The position numbers were made by a program, and so were the translations under genes. This document shows positions 16,090 to 25,684 of a stretch of DNA of 64,000 nt, piece after piece (position 1 is the first letter of the stretch; every line of letters starts with the position of its first letter). Under the pieces are notes generated by a model, which was not told where the DNA came from, made no database searches, and was given only the letters and a program-made list of their open reading frames with translations. Origin of the DNA: Mycobacterium sp. MS1601 (GTDB taxonomy: Bacteria > Actinomycetota > Actinomycetes > Mycobacteriales > Mycobacteriaceae); NCBI RefSeq assembly GCF_001984215.1, contig NZ_CP019420.1, forward strand, positions 310,001-374,000, in the 5' to 3' direction.

Positions 16090-16767
16090 GTGACAATAGA
16101 CCTGCAGGACCTCAGCGGAACCTTCACCGTGTTCGACGTCTGCATGTCGCTGGCGCTGTCCTTCGTGCTGGCCTCGATCATCGGCTGGGTCTACCGCTAC
16201 ACCCACAAGAACGTCTCCTACAGTCAGTCCTACGTCCAGACACTGGTCATGGTTTGCATGGTCATCTCGGTGATCATGCTGGTGGTCGGGTCCAACATCG
16301 CGCGAGCGTTCGCCCTCGTCGGCGCGCTGTCGGTGATCCGATTCCGCAACGCCATCAAAGAGACTCGCGACGTCGGGTTCATCTTCCTGGCGATGGCCGT
16401 GGGAATGACCACCGGCACACGCTTCTACACGCTGGCCATTGCCGCCACCGTGGTGATCTGCCTGGTCATGTTGATCATGTACCGCTTCAACTGGTTCAAG
16501 CTCGACGTCCAGCGTCAAGTGGTCAAGGTTCAAGTTCCACCCGAACCCGAGTACACCAAGCGAGTCGAGGACGTCCTCATCGACTACTGCTCCGAATTCG
16601 AGTTGGTTTCCACCGAATCGGCCCGCGCCGGTGCTCTCAACGAGCTCTACTACACAGCCCAGCTCAAGAAGAAGCGTACGTCCGGAGACCTCATCGCCGC
16701 ATTGGCAGAGGTCAACACCGGACAGCGCGTGACGGTGCTGACGGGCTACGACCAGACCGATATCTGA
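16090..16767 (+). CDS. DUF4956-family membrane protein
   Basis: The 225-residue protein has four membrane helices in the first ~135 residues, with the family-typical GALSVIRFRNAIKETRDVGFIFLAMAVGMTTG region (landmarks ALSVIRFRN and KETRDVGFI), then a soluble domain of about 90 residues. The start is GTG 16090. Its stop shares a base with the next gene start. Function is unknown. The constant association with VTC and CotH genes suggests it anchors the polymerase domain or conducts its product. Confidence 0.82.
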   Translation: MTIDLQDLSGTFTVFDVCMSLALSFVLASIIGWVYRYTHKNVSYSQSYVQTLVMVCMVISVIMLVVGSNIARAFALVGALSVIRFRNAIKETRDVGFIFLAMAVGMTTGTRFYTLAIAATVVICLVMLIMYRFNWFKLDVQRQVVKVQVPPEPEYTKRVEDVLIDYCSEFELVSTESARAGALNELYYTAQLKKKRTSGDLIAALAEVNTGQRVTVLTGYDQTDI

Positions 16768-18257
16768 TGCCGGACGAACACTGCCCGTCGCCCCGTCTTC
16801 GCTTCGCCCACCGGATTCCGGTGCGGCTGCGGCAGTACTGGAAACTGCTGGCCCTGTTCCTGATTGCCATCGTCGGTATGGTGGTCCTCTTCGGGCCCAG
16901 TCGTATCCATCCGTACATCACCGGCGATGCGACCATCATGGCGGCGGAGATCACCGACAACATCGCAGGCACCGTCGACCTGTTCGACACCGGTGTCACC
17001 CACTCGTTGACCATCGAACTCACCCCCTCCGAGTACAAGGACATGATCACGGCCTACGAGAAGGACGGGGAGAAGAAGTGGGTCACCGCTGACGTCACGA
17101 TCGACAAGACCCCGATCAGCGACGTGGCAGTGCGGTTGAAAGGCAACTCCACCCTGATGGGCTTGCGACCTGATGATGCGCGCCCGGGAGGAGCACCCGC
17201 AGGCATCGGCGGGCCCACCGAGCCCGCCGCCGACAACGGAGCTGCGCCGCAGTCCGACGGAGGCGGGATGGGAGCGGTGGCCACGGCGTCCGCCGAGGAT
17301 CCCACGACGCTGCCGCTGCTCATCAAGTTCAACGAGAATGCCGAGGGACGCGGATATCAAGGTATGACCGAGCTCTCGGTGCGGCCGGGAACGCCGATGC
17401 TCAACGAAGCGCTCGCACTGTCGCTGACGGCCGAGACGGGCCAGCCCACGCAGCGGTACACCTACGCCGCGTACACCATCAACGGCGAGACCACCACGCG
17501 ACTGTTGCTGGAGCACCCCGACGACACCTATGCCAACACGCTCTTCGATTCCGACGGCTATCTCTACAAGGCAGATGCCAACTCCCGGTTGGAGTACCGC
17601 GGTACCGATCAGTCGGAGTACGCCGACCAGTTCAAACAGATCAACTCCGTGGACAATGGCAATCTCGCACCCATCATCAACTTCTTGAAATGGCTGGCGG
17701 GGGCCGATCAGACCGAGTTCGACGAGAAGCTTGCCGATTGGGTGGACGTCGATTCGCTGGCACGGTACCTGGCCACCCAGAATCTGTTGGTGAATGCCGA
17801 CGACATGGGCGGCCCCGGCCAGAACTACTACCTCTGGTACGACCTGGACTCCGAGAGGATCACGGTGGTGTCGTGGGATCTCAACCTCGCCATGCAGAGC
17901 AACGCCACCATCGGTCCTGACGACGAGGTTCGGATGGGGCCTCTACCGGGACAGACCGGTGCGATGCCCGCGGACATGACGCCAGGCGGCGAGGGCGGCG
18001 GCCCCAGGATCGAAAACCCGCTCAAGACACGTTTTCTCGAATCGGACGCATTCGTCGAGACCTACCTCGCGGCCTACTGGGATCTCTACGACCAGATGTA
18101 CGGAGACGGCCGGGCCGACTCTCTGCTCGAGGAGATCTCCGGCTCCATCCCGGTGACCGACGGGCTGACGCAGGACGATCTGGATGCCGCAACCGAGTCC
18201 ATGCGGCAATGGCTCGACGAACGCGTGACTACGCTGGACAACCTCCGCACCGAGTGA
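16767..18257 (+). CDS. CotH-kinase family protein
   Basis: From ATG 16767 (overlapping the preceding stop TGA by one base) the product is 496 residues. One membrane anchor spans about residues 26-46, leaving a large extracytoplasmic domain. CotH features are IELTPSEYKDM, ADVTIDGT-like VTIDKTPISDVAVRLKGNS, NLLVNADDMGGPGQNYYLWYD and VVSWDLNLAM. CotH proteins are atypical kinases first described in spore coats; a Gly/Pro-rich insert at about residues 135-175 is a likely loop. With VTC and DUF4956 it forms a predicted envelope phosphate-modifying module (inference). Confidence 0.85.
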   Translation: MPDEHCPSPRLRFAHRIPVRLRQYWKLLALFLIAIVGMVVLFGPSRIHPYITGDATIMAAEITDNIAGTVDLFDTGVTHSLTIELTPSEYKDMITAYEKDGEKKWVTADVTIDKTPISDVAVRLKGNSTLMGLRPDDARPGGAPAGIGGPTEPAADNGAAPQSDGGGMGAVATASAEDPTTLPLLIKFNENAEGRGYQGMTELSVRPGTPMLNEALALSLTAETGQPTQRYTYAAYTINGETTTRLLLEHPDDTYANTLFDSDGYLYKADANSRLEYRGTDQSEYADQFKQINSVDNGNLAPIINFLKWLAGADQTEFDEKLADWVDVDSLARYLATQNLLVNADDMGGPGQNYYLWYDLDSERITVVSWDLNLAMQSNATIGPDDEVRMGPLPGQTGAMPADMTPGGEGGGPRIENPLKTRFLESDAFVETYLAAYWDLYDQMYGDGRADSLLEEISGSIPVTDGLTQDDLDAATESMRQWLDERVTTLDNLRTE

Positions 18258-18297
18258 TGCACGTCTGATATGTCGGGCCCCTTGCAGAGAGCGAGGG

Positions 18298-19062
18298 TCA
18301 ACCCGCGGCCTTGAGGATGTAGCCCGCGCCGCGGCGCGTGTGAATCATCGGTTCGCGACCCACGTCGATCTTCTTGCGCAGATACGAGATGTAGAGCTCG
18401 ACGACATTGGAGCGCCCACCGAAGTCGTAACCCCAGATCTTGTCGAGCAACTCCGCCTTGCTCACCACCCGCCGGGCGTTGCGCATCAGCAGCCTCAGCA
18501 ATTCGAATTCGGTGGCGGTCAACACGATCGGCGTTCCTGCGCGGCTGGCTTCAAGAGTGTCCTCGTCCAGTACCAGATCTCCGACCAGGATCTTCGAGGC
18601 GTCGTCGGCCACCACCCCACTTCGCCGCAGAAGGGCTCGGAGGCGCAGCACCAGTTCCTCGAGACTGAAGGGTTTGGTGACGTAATCGTCACTGCCGGCG
18701 CTGAGGCCTGCGATGCGGTCCTCCACCGAGTCGTTGGCTGTCAACAGGATCACCGGCAGGTCCGGTTTCGATGACCGCAGCCTCTCCAACACGGTCAGAC
18801 CGGACATGTCCGGCAGCATCACGTCGAGCACCACGATGTCCGGGCGGTCGTTGCGGGCACTCTTGATGGCGGTGGCCCCATCACCGGCGGTGGTGACCTG
18901 CCAGCCCTCATAGCGCAGCGTCATCGCCACCATCTCCGCCAGAACGGGCTCATCGTCGACCACCAGGACACGGATGGCGTCACCGTCGGCCCGATTCATC
19001 GGTGGCCGGGTGGGCGGCGGCGCGGCATGCACGGATGAGACGAAGTACTGCGGCGCTGACAT
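18298..19062 (-). CDS. Orphan OmpR/PhoB-family response regulator
   Basis: The 254-residue regulator (or 233 residues from ATG 18999, which removes a poorly conserved N-terminal stretch) has a receiver with VVDDE, phospho-Asp in VVLDVMLPD (Asp80 in the long form), Thr108 and Lys130 (YVTKPF). The winged helix includes LTATEFELLRLLMRN, VVELYISYLRKKID and HTRRGAGYIL. No histidine kinase gene is adjacent. It is convergent with the CotH gene and divergent from ctaD. Three direct repeats with 11-base spacing lie just upstream, so autoregulation is likely. Confidence 0.85.
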   Translation of the reverse strand: MSAPQYFVSSVHAAPPPTRPPMNRADGDAIRVLVVDDEPVLAEMVAMTLRYEGWQVTTAGDGATAIKSARNDRPDIVVLDVMLPDMSGLTVLERLRSSKPDLPVILLTANDSVEDRIAGLSAGSDDYVTKPFSLEELVLRLRALLRRSGVVADDASKILVGDLVLDEDTLEASRAGTPIVLTATEFELLRLLMRNARRVVSKAELLDKIWGYDFGGRSNVVELYISYLRKKIDVGREPMIHTRRGAGYILKAAG

Positions 19063-19096
19063 CAGGCGATGGTGTCGAATGCAGATTTGGATCGAC

Positions 19097-19123
19097 TATG
19101 GCGACGCTATGACCAGGTTATGA
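19097..19123. promoter_or_regulatory. Triple 11-bp-spaced direct repeat upstream of the orphan response regulator
   Basis: TATGG (19097), TATGA (19108) and TATGA (19119) recur exactly every 11 bases, one helical turn, about 35 bases upstream of the regulator gene. OmpR-family dimers bind such direct repeats, so this is a candidate autoregulatory site. It also lies in the ctaD promoter region. Confidence 0.45.
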
Positions 19124-19322
19124 GGTGCCGCCACGTGCCCTTCCCGCGCGACGATGCGTGTCAGGCAACCCTCTGCGGGGTTGTCGCCACGGCCGCGGCC
19201 GGCGTCACACGGGGCACCTCCGCGTGATCGCCGAAGTCCCCGCTTCAGAGGACCAACGACCCTGGTTCGGCCACCGCGGTTGCGACATCGTGTGAGAGCT
19301 TCGGCATCCGCCGACCAGGTGA

Positions 19323-21029
<1,707 letters not shown>

Positions 21030-21149
21030 CTCCCGATCAGAAACGCGCGCAACAGCAATCGCCGAATATGTCGACATCCGGGGTGCCCTGGTTGCCAAGG
21101 TCAACACTTCCGGTCTGGCCGGGTGGTAGGTCCTGCGCACTGGGCTCTG

Positions 21150-21758
21150 TCAGCAGGGAGGCCACTGCCTGAGGGCGCTGTCCGCCACCGCCTGCAGGAC
21201 TTTACGACTGACGCCTCCCGCTGCCTGGACCGAAATGCCATTGCCCACGGCAAGTAGATACCGCGCGAGTAGACCAGGGTCGCAGTCCCTGGGCAAATCT
21301 CCTTCTTTCACGGCTCTGCGGAAGCGGTTCCGCAGCTGCACCCAGGTCTGTTCGCGACAGGTGGTCAGTGCGTCGCGCGCGGATCGCGCCGAATCGCCCG
21401 CGGCCAGTGCGCCCTGCACTGTCATACATCCGGCCGGGGCATTGCTGCGCGTGGTGGTCTGCACGGAGCCCGCCAGGAACGCCTCTGCCACTTCGCGCGC
21501 CGTCGGCTTGTCCAGCGCGGCGACAAGATAGCCACCCGGACCCTCCATATAGCGCTGCAACGCCTGGTTGAACAACTCTTCTTTGTTGCCGAAGGCGGCG
21601 TACATACTGGTGCGGGTGATGCCCATCGCCTCAGTCAGGTCGCTGAGAGTGGCACCGTCATATCCCCGCTCCCAGAACACCAGCATGGCGCGCTCCAGGG
21701 CCTGCTCGATGTCGAAGCCCCTGGGTCGCCCGAGTGACGCACCTTCGTGAACTGGCAT
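21150..21758 (-). CDS. TetR-family transcriptional repressor
   Basis: The 202-residue protein has an N-terminal TetR helix-turn-helix (ALERAMLVFWERGYDGATL, LTEAMGITRTSMYAAFGNKEELF) and a helical C-terminal ligand domain. The region ASCxTVQGAL-like AGCMTVQGAL is typical of the subgroup that regulates divergent SDR or redox genes. It is divergent from the SDR gene at 21889, with two operator-like palindromes between them, so repression of the SDR and itself is likely. Confidence 0.82.
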   Translation of the reverse strand: MPVHEGASLGRPRGFDIEQALERAMLVFWERGYDGATLSDLTEAMGITRTSMYAAFGNKEELFNQALQRYMEGPGGYLVAALDKPTAREVAEAFLAGSVQTTTRSNAPAGCMTVQGALAAGDSARSARDALTTCREQTWVQLRNRFRRAVKEGDLPRDCDPGLLARYLLAVGNGISVQAAGGVSRKVLQAVADSALRQWPPC

Positions 21759-21819
21759 AAGAACGCCATCTTACTCTTCTGCACCGCACGGTACCGAAGT
21801 TCACCCTCAGCGATTTTCG

Positions 21820-21833
21820 GTACCGATCGGTGC
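21820..21833. promoter_or_regulatory. TetR operator-like palindrome 1
   Basis: GTACCGATCGGTGC is a near-perfect palindrome in the TetR/SDR divergent region and shares its core with the perfect palindrome at 13814-13831 upstream of the esterase. Confidence 0.5.
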
Positions 21834-21853
21834 AGAACTGCTACGGTCATTAT

Positions 21854-21867
21854 GTACCGGTCGATAC
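21854..21867. promoter_or_regulatory. TetR operator-like palindrome 2
   Basis: GTACCGGTCGATAC matches the same consensus at 12 of 14 positions. It is 34 bases after the first site and 22 bases before the SDR ATG, where repressor binding would block transcription. Confidence 0.45.
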
Positions 21868-21888
21868 CGAATAGTGGGAACAGGATCA

Positions 21889-22635
21889 ATGAGATCATTC
21901 GAAGGAAAGACCGCCGTGGTCACCGGTGGCAGCACCGGCATCGGACTGGCGACCGCACAACGGTTTGTCGACGAGGGTGCACACGTCTTCATCACCGGGC
22001 GCCGCCAGGTCGAACTGGACGCCGCGGCGACATCGTTGGGTTCAGCGGTGACGGCCGTGGTCGGTGACATCGCACAGGCCACCGACCTGGACCGTCTCTA
22101 CGCAGCCGTGGCGCAACGCGGCGCAGGACTCGATGTACTGTTCGCCAACGCCGGCGGAGCCACCTTTGCTCCCCTGGCTCAGGCCACCGAAGAGGACTAC
22201 GAGAAGAACCTCGGTGTCAATGTCCGCGGAACCTGGCTCACCATTCAGAAAGCGTTGCCGCTGTTCAACAGTGGCGCCGCGGTTGTGGTCAACGCGTCGG
22301 TGCGTGCCTCTGACGGACTGGAGAACTTCGGGCTGTACTCGGCTTCCAAGGCGGCAGTCCGGTCCCTGGCACAGACCTGGGCCAATGAGCTCAAAGACCG
22401 CGGGATCCGGGTCAACACCATTTCGCCGGGGGCCATCGACACCCCGGGCCTCGACCGGATCATCGGCGCGGAGGCCGCCGCCACATTCAAGGCCGAATCG
22501 GCCAAACAGGTTCCGATCGGCAGACTGGGCAAGGCCGAAGAAATAGCATCCGCGGTGGCTTTCCTGGCCTCGCCCGAAGCCAGCTTCATCTACGGCACCA
22601 ACCTCTACATCGACGGCGGCGAACTCCAGTTCTGA
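21889..22635 (+). CDS. Short-chain dehydrogenase/reductase
   Basis: The 248-residue classical SDR (ATG 21889 with AGGA upstream; an in-frame GTG at 21874 is less likely) has cofactor motif TGGSTGIG, FANAGG, a catalytic Ser in NASVRASDG, and YSASK with the active Tyr and Lys. Pro-Gly IRVNTISPGAIDTPGL follows. It resembles glucose/3-oxoacyl-ACP-type reductases; substrate unknown. It is divergent from the TetR gene and followed by a second SDR on the same strand. Confidence 0.85.
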   Translation: MRSFEGKTAVVTGGSTGIGLATAQRFVDEGAHVFITGRRQVELDAAATSLGSAVTAVVGDIAQATDLDRLYAAVAQRGAGLDVLFANAGGATFAPLAQATEEDYEKNLGVNVRGTWLTIQKALPLFNSGAAVVVNASVRASDGLENFGLYSASKAAVRSLAQTWANELKDRGIRVNTISPGAIDTPGLDRIIGAEAAATFKAESAKQVPIGRLGKAEEIASAVAFLASPEASFIYGTNLYIDGGELQF

Positions 22636-22667
22636 TCGCCCACCTCTTCCTCGACAGGAGTTCCACC

Positions 22668-23417
22668 ATGAGTACACGTCCACTCACCGGCCGCCGCGCC
22701 CTCGTCACCGGCGGATCCCGCGGCATCGGCGCCGCCATCGTCCGGCGTCTCGCCGACGACGGTGCCGACGTCGCCTTCACCTATCAATCGTCAGCACAAC
22801 GGGCGGAGGAACTCGCCGCCGAAGCCGCGAAGTCCGGTTCGACAGTCATTGCCCTGCAGGCTGACAGCGCCGACGCCGACGCGGTTCGGCGCGTCGTCGA
22901 CGAGGCTGCCGCACAACTCGGTGGGCTCGACATCCTGGTCAACAACGCCGGCGTCGCCGCACTCGCACCCGTCGAGTCGTTCCCGCTGGCGGAGTTCGAC
23001 CGGTTGGTCGCCGTCAACGTCCGCGGAGTATTCGTGGCCAGCCAGGCCGCGATCCCCCACCTGACCGAAGGCGGCCGCATCATCACCATCGGCAGCGTCA
23101 ACGGTGACCGGATCCCCGTGCCCGGCCTGTCTGTCTACGCCATGACCAAGGCCGCGGTGGCCGGCCTGACACGAGGACTGGCGCGCGACCTCGGACCCCG
23201 CGGAATCACCGCCAACAACATCGCCGTCGGGCCCACTGCCACGGAGATGAACCCCGACAACGACAGTGATCTCGCCGAGGGCAACCGGACGGCCACCGCC
23301 GTCGGCAGATACGGCCAGGCACACGAGATCGCCAGCGTCGTGGCCTATCTGGCACTGCCGGAAACCGGGTACGTCACCGGTGCCACCTGGACCGTCGACG
23401 GCGGGTTCAACGCCTGA
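22668..23417 (+). CDS. Short-chain dehydrogenase/reductase (3-oxoacyl-ACP-reductase-like)
   Basis: The 249-residue classical SDR has TGGSRGIG, NNAGVAAL, catalytic Ser in TIGSVNGD, YAMTK and the C-terminal GATWTVDGGFNA. GACAGGAG lies upstream of ATG 22668. It is 32 bases after the first SDR and probably cotranscribed under the same TetR control. Substrate unknown. Confidence 0.87.
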   Translation: MSTRPLTGRRALVTGGSRGIGAAIVRRLADDGADVAFTYQSSAQRAEELAAEAAKSGSTVIALQADSADADAVRRVVDEAAAQLGGLDILVNNAGVAALAPVESFPLAEFDRLVAVNVRGVFVASQAAIPHLTEGGRIITIGSVNGDRIPVPGLSVYAMTKAAVAGLTRGLARDLGPRGITANNIAVGPTATEMNPDNDSDLAEGNRTATAVGRYGQAHEIASVVAYLALPETGYVTGATWTVDGGFNA

Positions 23418-23757
23418 GAGTTCGACAGCGTGTGATCAGCAGGTCTCCAAAACCCTTACTTCACTTGTTCATCTGGTGTCAATCGGCGGGATCTTCTGTG
23501 GGCCAACGGATCTGGCTTGTGCGTCATCGGCAGATCAGCGGTCGAAGACAGGGAGTCGATGCTGGCTGACCTGAGGCTGACAGGGCGGACGACACTTCCG
23601 ACGTGCAGACAGCCCGCCGGCGAGTCGGCACGAAGCAGACGCTTGCGGAGTTCCCTGGCACGGGACACGTCGTGGCGAGCGGGGACATTGGTGAACCCGC
23701 CTCGGCCACCACGATTGTCGACGAGGCAGCGTCGACAGCAGCGGGAGAACGCCTGTG
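23418..23757. other. Intergenic region between convergent genes
   Basis: About 340 bases between the second SDR and the hemophore-like gene. I see no supported gene, terminator hairpin or repeat; short open frames here lack family resemblance and plausible starts. Confidence 0.4.
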
Positions 23758-24108
23758 CTACAGAATGTCGACGTCCCCGTCACCGTCTGTATCGCCACAC
23801 CGAAGCCTGATGTCCTGCAACGGTTTACGGATATTCTTCATCTCGGCGCCGACCTGCGGGTTGGCGGCGAAGTACTCGTCAACCCGAGGCTGGATGGTCT
23901 CCGGCGCCTGACCCTGCAGGCTGGTGAAGAAGTCATTGACGTCCGGGTGGGTGAAAAGATACGCCGACGTGGCCGCCGACACCCCGGACGCCACCCCGGC
24001 AAGATCAGCGGTGGAGCAGTTCTGCGGCGGCACGGCGATGGCCGGTGCGGCGAACAACAGCGGCGCGCCGATCAGGCCGGCGATTGCCAGGCGGGTGGTG
24101 AGCAACAA
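23758..24108 (-). CDS. Secreted hemophore-type heme-binding protein
   Basis: The 116-residue exported protein has a signal peptide cleaved near AIA (residue 25), a small helical mature domain with two cysteines (Cys31 and Cys104) likely to form a disulfide, and the pattern SAATSAYLFTHPDVNDFFTSL (key piece YLFTHPDVN) typical of the mycobacterial haemophore (MHB, Rv0203-like) family. Family members bind heme outside the cell and pass it to membrane transporters. A C-terminal DTDGDGDVDIL tail resembles a calcium-binding Asp loop. Confidence 0.72.
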   Translation of the reverse strand: MLLTTRLAIAGLIGAPLLFAAPAIAVPPQNCSTADLAGVASGVSAATSAYLFTHPDVNDFFTSLQGQAPETIQPRVDEYFAANPQVGAEMKNIRKPLQDIRLRCGDTDGDGDVDIL

Positions 24109-24199
24109 AGCCGGCTCCTTCGCATGTCGATCATTTCGGGTATCTCAACTTACCCAGCCTGCACCGGCGAGCCCCTGGGATTCCGCTGTGGGCAACCTG

Positions 24200-24691
24200 T
24201 CAGGCGTCGTAGCGGTGATACGTGCTCGTCATCGCTCCGTCCGGATCGAGCCGGGACAGAATGGCTTCGCCGATATCGGCGAGCTGACGTACCTGCTCGG
24301 ACGTCAGCGCGTCGATCACGGTCTCACGGACGGTCGTGGAATGCCCCGGCGCCGCCTCGCGCACCTTGCGCCAGCCGGCCGCTGTGAGCCGAGCATTGGT
24401 GGCGCGGGCATCCTCGGGGCAGGGGAACCGTTCGACCAGGCCGCGGTCCTCAAGCCGTCTGACCACGTGCGACAGCCGCGGCGGAGTGGCATTGGTGTGA
24501 GCAGCAAGCGCACTCATCCGCAACGTGCGCTTGGGCGCCTCGGACAGCATGGCCAGCACGAAATACTCGAAATGCAGCAGCTCGGCATCACGGCGCAGCT
24601 GGGAGTCCAGGACGCCGGGTAGCAGCTCCAGCACCGAGGCCAGCCGGACCCACGCCGCCAGCTCCTGCCGTGTCAACCCTGCGCTCACCAC
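24200..24691 (-). CDS. MarR-family transcriptional regulator
   Basis: The 163-residue protein has the MarR winged-helix order: LHFEYFVLAMLSEAP, MSALAAHTNATPPRLSHVVRRLEDRGLVERFPCPEDARATNARLTAAGW (landmarks SHVVRRLEDRGLVER and the wing PEDARAT). It is divergent from the VOC gene with two near-identical palindromes between them. It most likely represses itself and the VOC-DoxX pair, with a small-molecule or redox trigger. Confidence 0.85.
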   Translation of the reverse strand: MVSAGLTRQELAAWVRLASVLELLPGVLDSQLRRDAELLHFEYFVLAMLSEAPKRTLRMSALAAHTNATPPRLSHVVRRLEDRGLVERFPCPEDARATNARLTAAGWRKVREAAPGHSTTVRETVIDALTSEQVRQLADIGEAILSRLDPDGAMTSTYHRYDA

Positions 24692-24706
24692 GCCAGTCTC
24701 TCATGA

Positions 24707-24722
24707 AGTTGTAGCTACAACT
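24707..24722. promoter_or_regulatory. MarR operator palindrome 1
   Basis: AGTTGTAGCTACAACT is a perfect 16-bp palindrome, 16 bases upstream of the MarR gene start. Its core GTTGTAGCTACAAC recurs at 24741. Confidence 0.75.
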
Positions 24723-24737
24723 ATCGTCTGTTAGCTT

Positions 24738-24757
24738 TTGGTTGTAGCTACAACCAA
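24738..24757. promoter_or_regulatory. MarR operator palindrome 2
   Basis: A perfect 20-bp palindrome with the same 14-base core GTTGTAGCTACAAC, centred 33 bases (about three helical turns) from the first and just before the VOC ATG. Same-face spacing favours cooperative repressor binding. Confidence 0.78.
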
Positions 24758-24769
24758 ACTTGGAGCCCC

Positions 24770-25282
24770 ATGTCCGTTTCGCCTGTTCGCCTGAATCACG
24801 CGGTGCTGTTCGTCGCCGACGTCGACCGGGCGGTCACGTTCTACACGGCAGTGTTCGGCATGAACGTCGTGTCACACGAAGCTCGGTTGGGCGCTGCCTT
24901 CCTGCGCCTGCCGAGATCAGGCAACCACCACGACCTCGGACTGTTCGGGATCCCCGGAGCCGCGGCCCCGCCCCGCAGGTCGACCGGTCTGTACCACCTG
25001 GCATGGCAACTCGACACTGTCGACGAGTTGATCGAGTTCCGCCGGATCCTCCTCGAATCCGGCGCCTACACCGGCGAATCGAGCCACGGCGCCACCAAGA
25101 GCGTCTACGGCGCGGACCCCGACGGCAACCAGTTCGAGATCATGTGGATGCTCCCCCGCCACCAGTGGGGCATCTACGAGAACTCAGCCGTGGTCGAAAG
25201 ACTAGATCTGGCAGCGGAATTTGCCGCCTGGTCGGGCACTCGCACCGCCGGTGACATCACCCACCCCCCGAAGGAGACCTGA
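24770..25282 (+). CDS. VOC-superfamily (glyoxalase/dioxygenase-fold) protein
   Basis: The 170-residue protein has a bleomycin-resistance/glyoxalase fold: LNHAVLFVADVDRAVTFYTAVFGMNVV at the start, LYHLAWQLDTVDEL in the middle and the metal-site-like YGADPDGNQFEIMWM. The His of LNH, the His of YHLAW and the Glu of QFEIMW are the expected metal ligands. It may be a dioxygenase, glyoxalase or resistance protein. It shares a promoter region with the MarR gene and is followed after 3 bases by DoxX. Confidence 0.82.
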   Translation: MSVSPVRLNHAVLFVADVDRAVTFYTAVFGMNVVSHEARLGAAFLRLPRSGNHHDLGLFGIPGAAAPPRRSTGLYHLAWQLDTVDELIEFRRILLESGAYTGESSHGATKSVYGADPDGNQFEIMWMLPRHQWGIYENSAVVERLDLAAEFAAWSGTRTAGDITHPPKET

Positions 25283-25285
25283 CCC

Positions 25286-25684
25286 ATGACCACCTCCACG
25301 CTCGACAGTCGCCTCGGCACCTACGCCCCCACCGCGCTCGGGGTCTTCCGCATCGTCTTCGGAGTGCTGTTCCTGTGCCACGCCACCGCGCACCTGGTGG
25401 GCTGGCCGGGCGGCCAGGCCGCCGCGTTCGGCCAGTGGCCCTACTTCTACGCAGGTGTGATCGAACTGATCACCGGTGTGCTGATCACCGTCGGACTGTT
25501 CACCCGTATCGCGGCCTTCATCGCCTCGGGCAACATGGCCGTTGCCTTCTTCCTGCAGCACGCGCCGCAGGGCCTGGTCCCGATGACCAACGGCGGCGAG
25601 GCTGCGGTGTTGTACTGCTTTGCGTTCCTGTTCCTGGTGTTCAGCGGTGCAGGTGCGCTGTCCTTCGACAACCGCCGCAGCTAG
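25286..25684 (+). CDS. DoxX-family membrane protein
   Basis: The 132-residue protein has four membrane helices with the DoxX pattern: GVFRIVFGVLFLCHATAHL, FYAGVIELITGVLITVGLFTRIAAFIASGNMAVAFFL (landmarks ELITGVLITVGL, NMAVAF) and a final helix. DoxX proteins are linked to quinone or thiosulfate oxidation and oxidative-stress complexes in mycobacteria. GAAGGAGA precedes ATG 25286. The stop overlaps the stop of the convergent oxidase gene. Confidence 0.85.
   Translation: MTTSTLDSRLGTYAPTALGVFRIVFGVLFLCHATAHLVGWPGGQAAAFGQWPYFYAGVIELITGVLITVGLFTRIAAFIASGNMAVAFFLQHAPQGLVPMTNGGEAAVLYCFAFLFLVFSGAGALSFDNRRS

Noticed and set aside
15870..16766. N-terminal extension of the CotH gene running through the VTC and DUF4956 genes.
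   Set aside because: The extension is an alternative frame of two real genes; ATG 16767 overlaps the preceding stop and begins the conserved CotH sequence.
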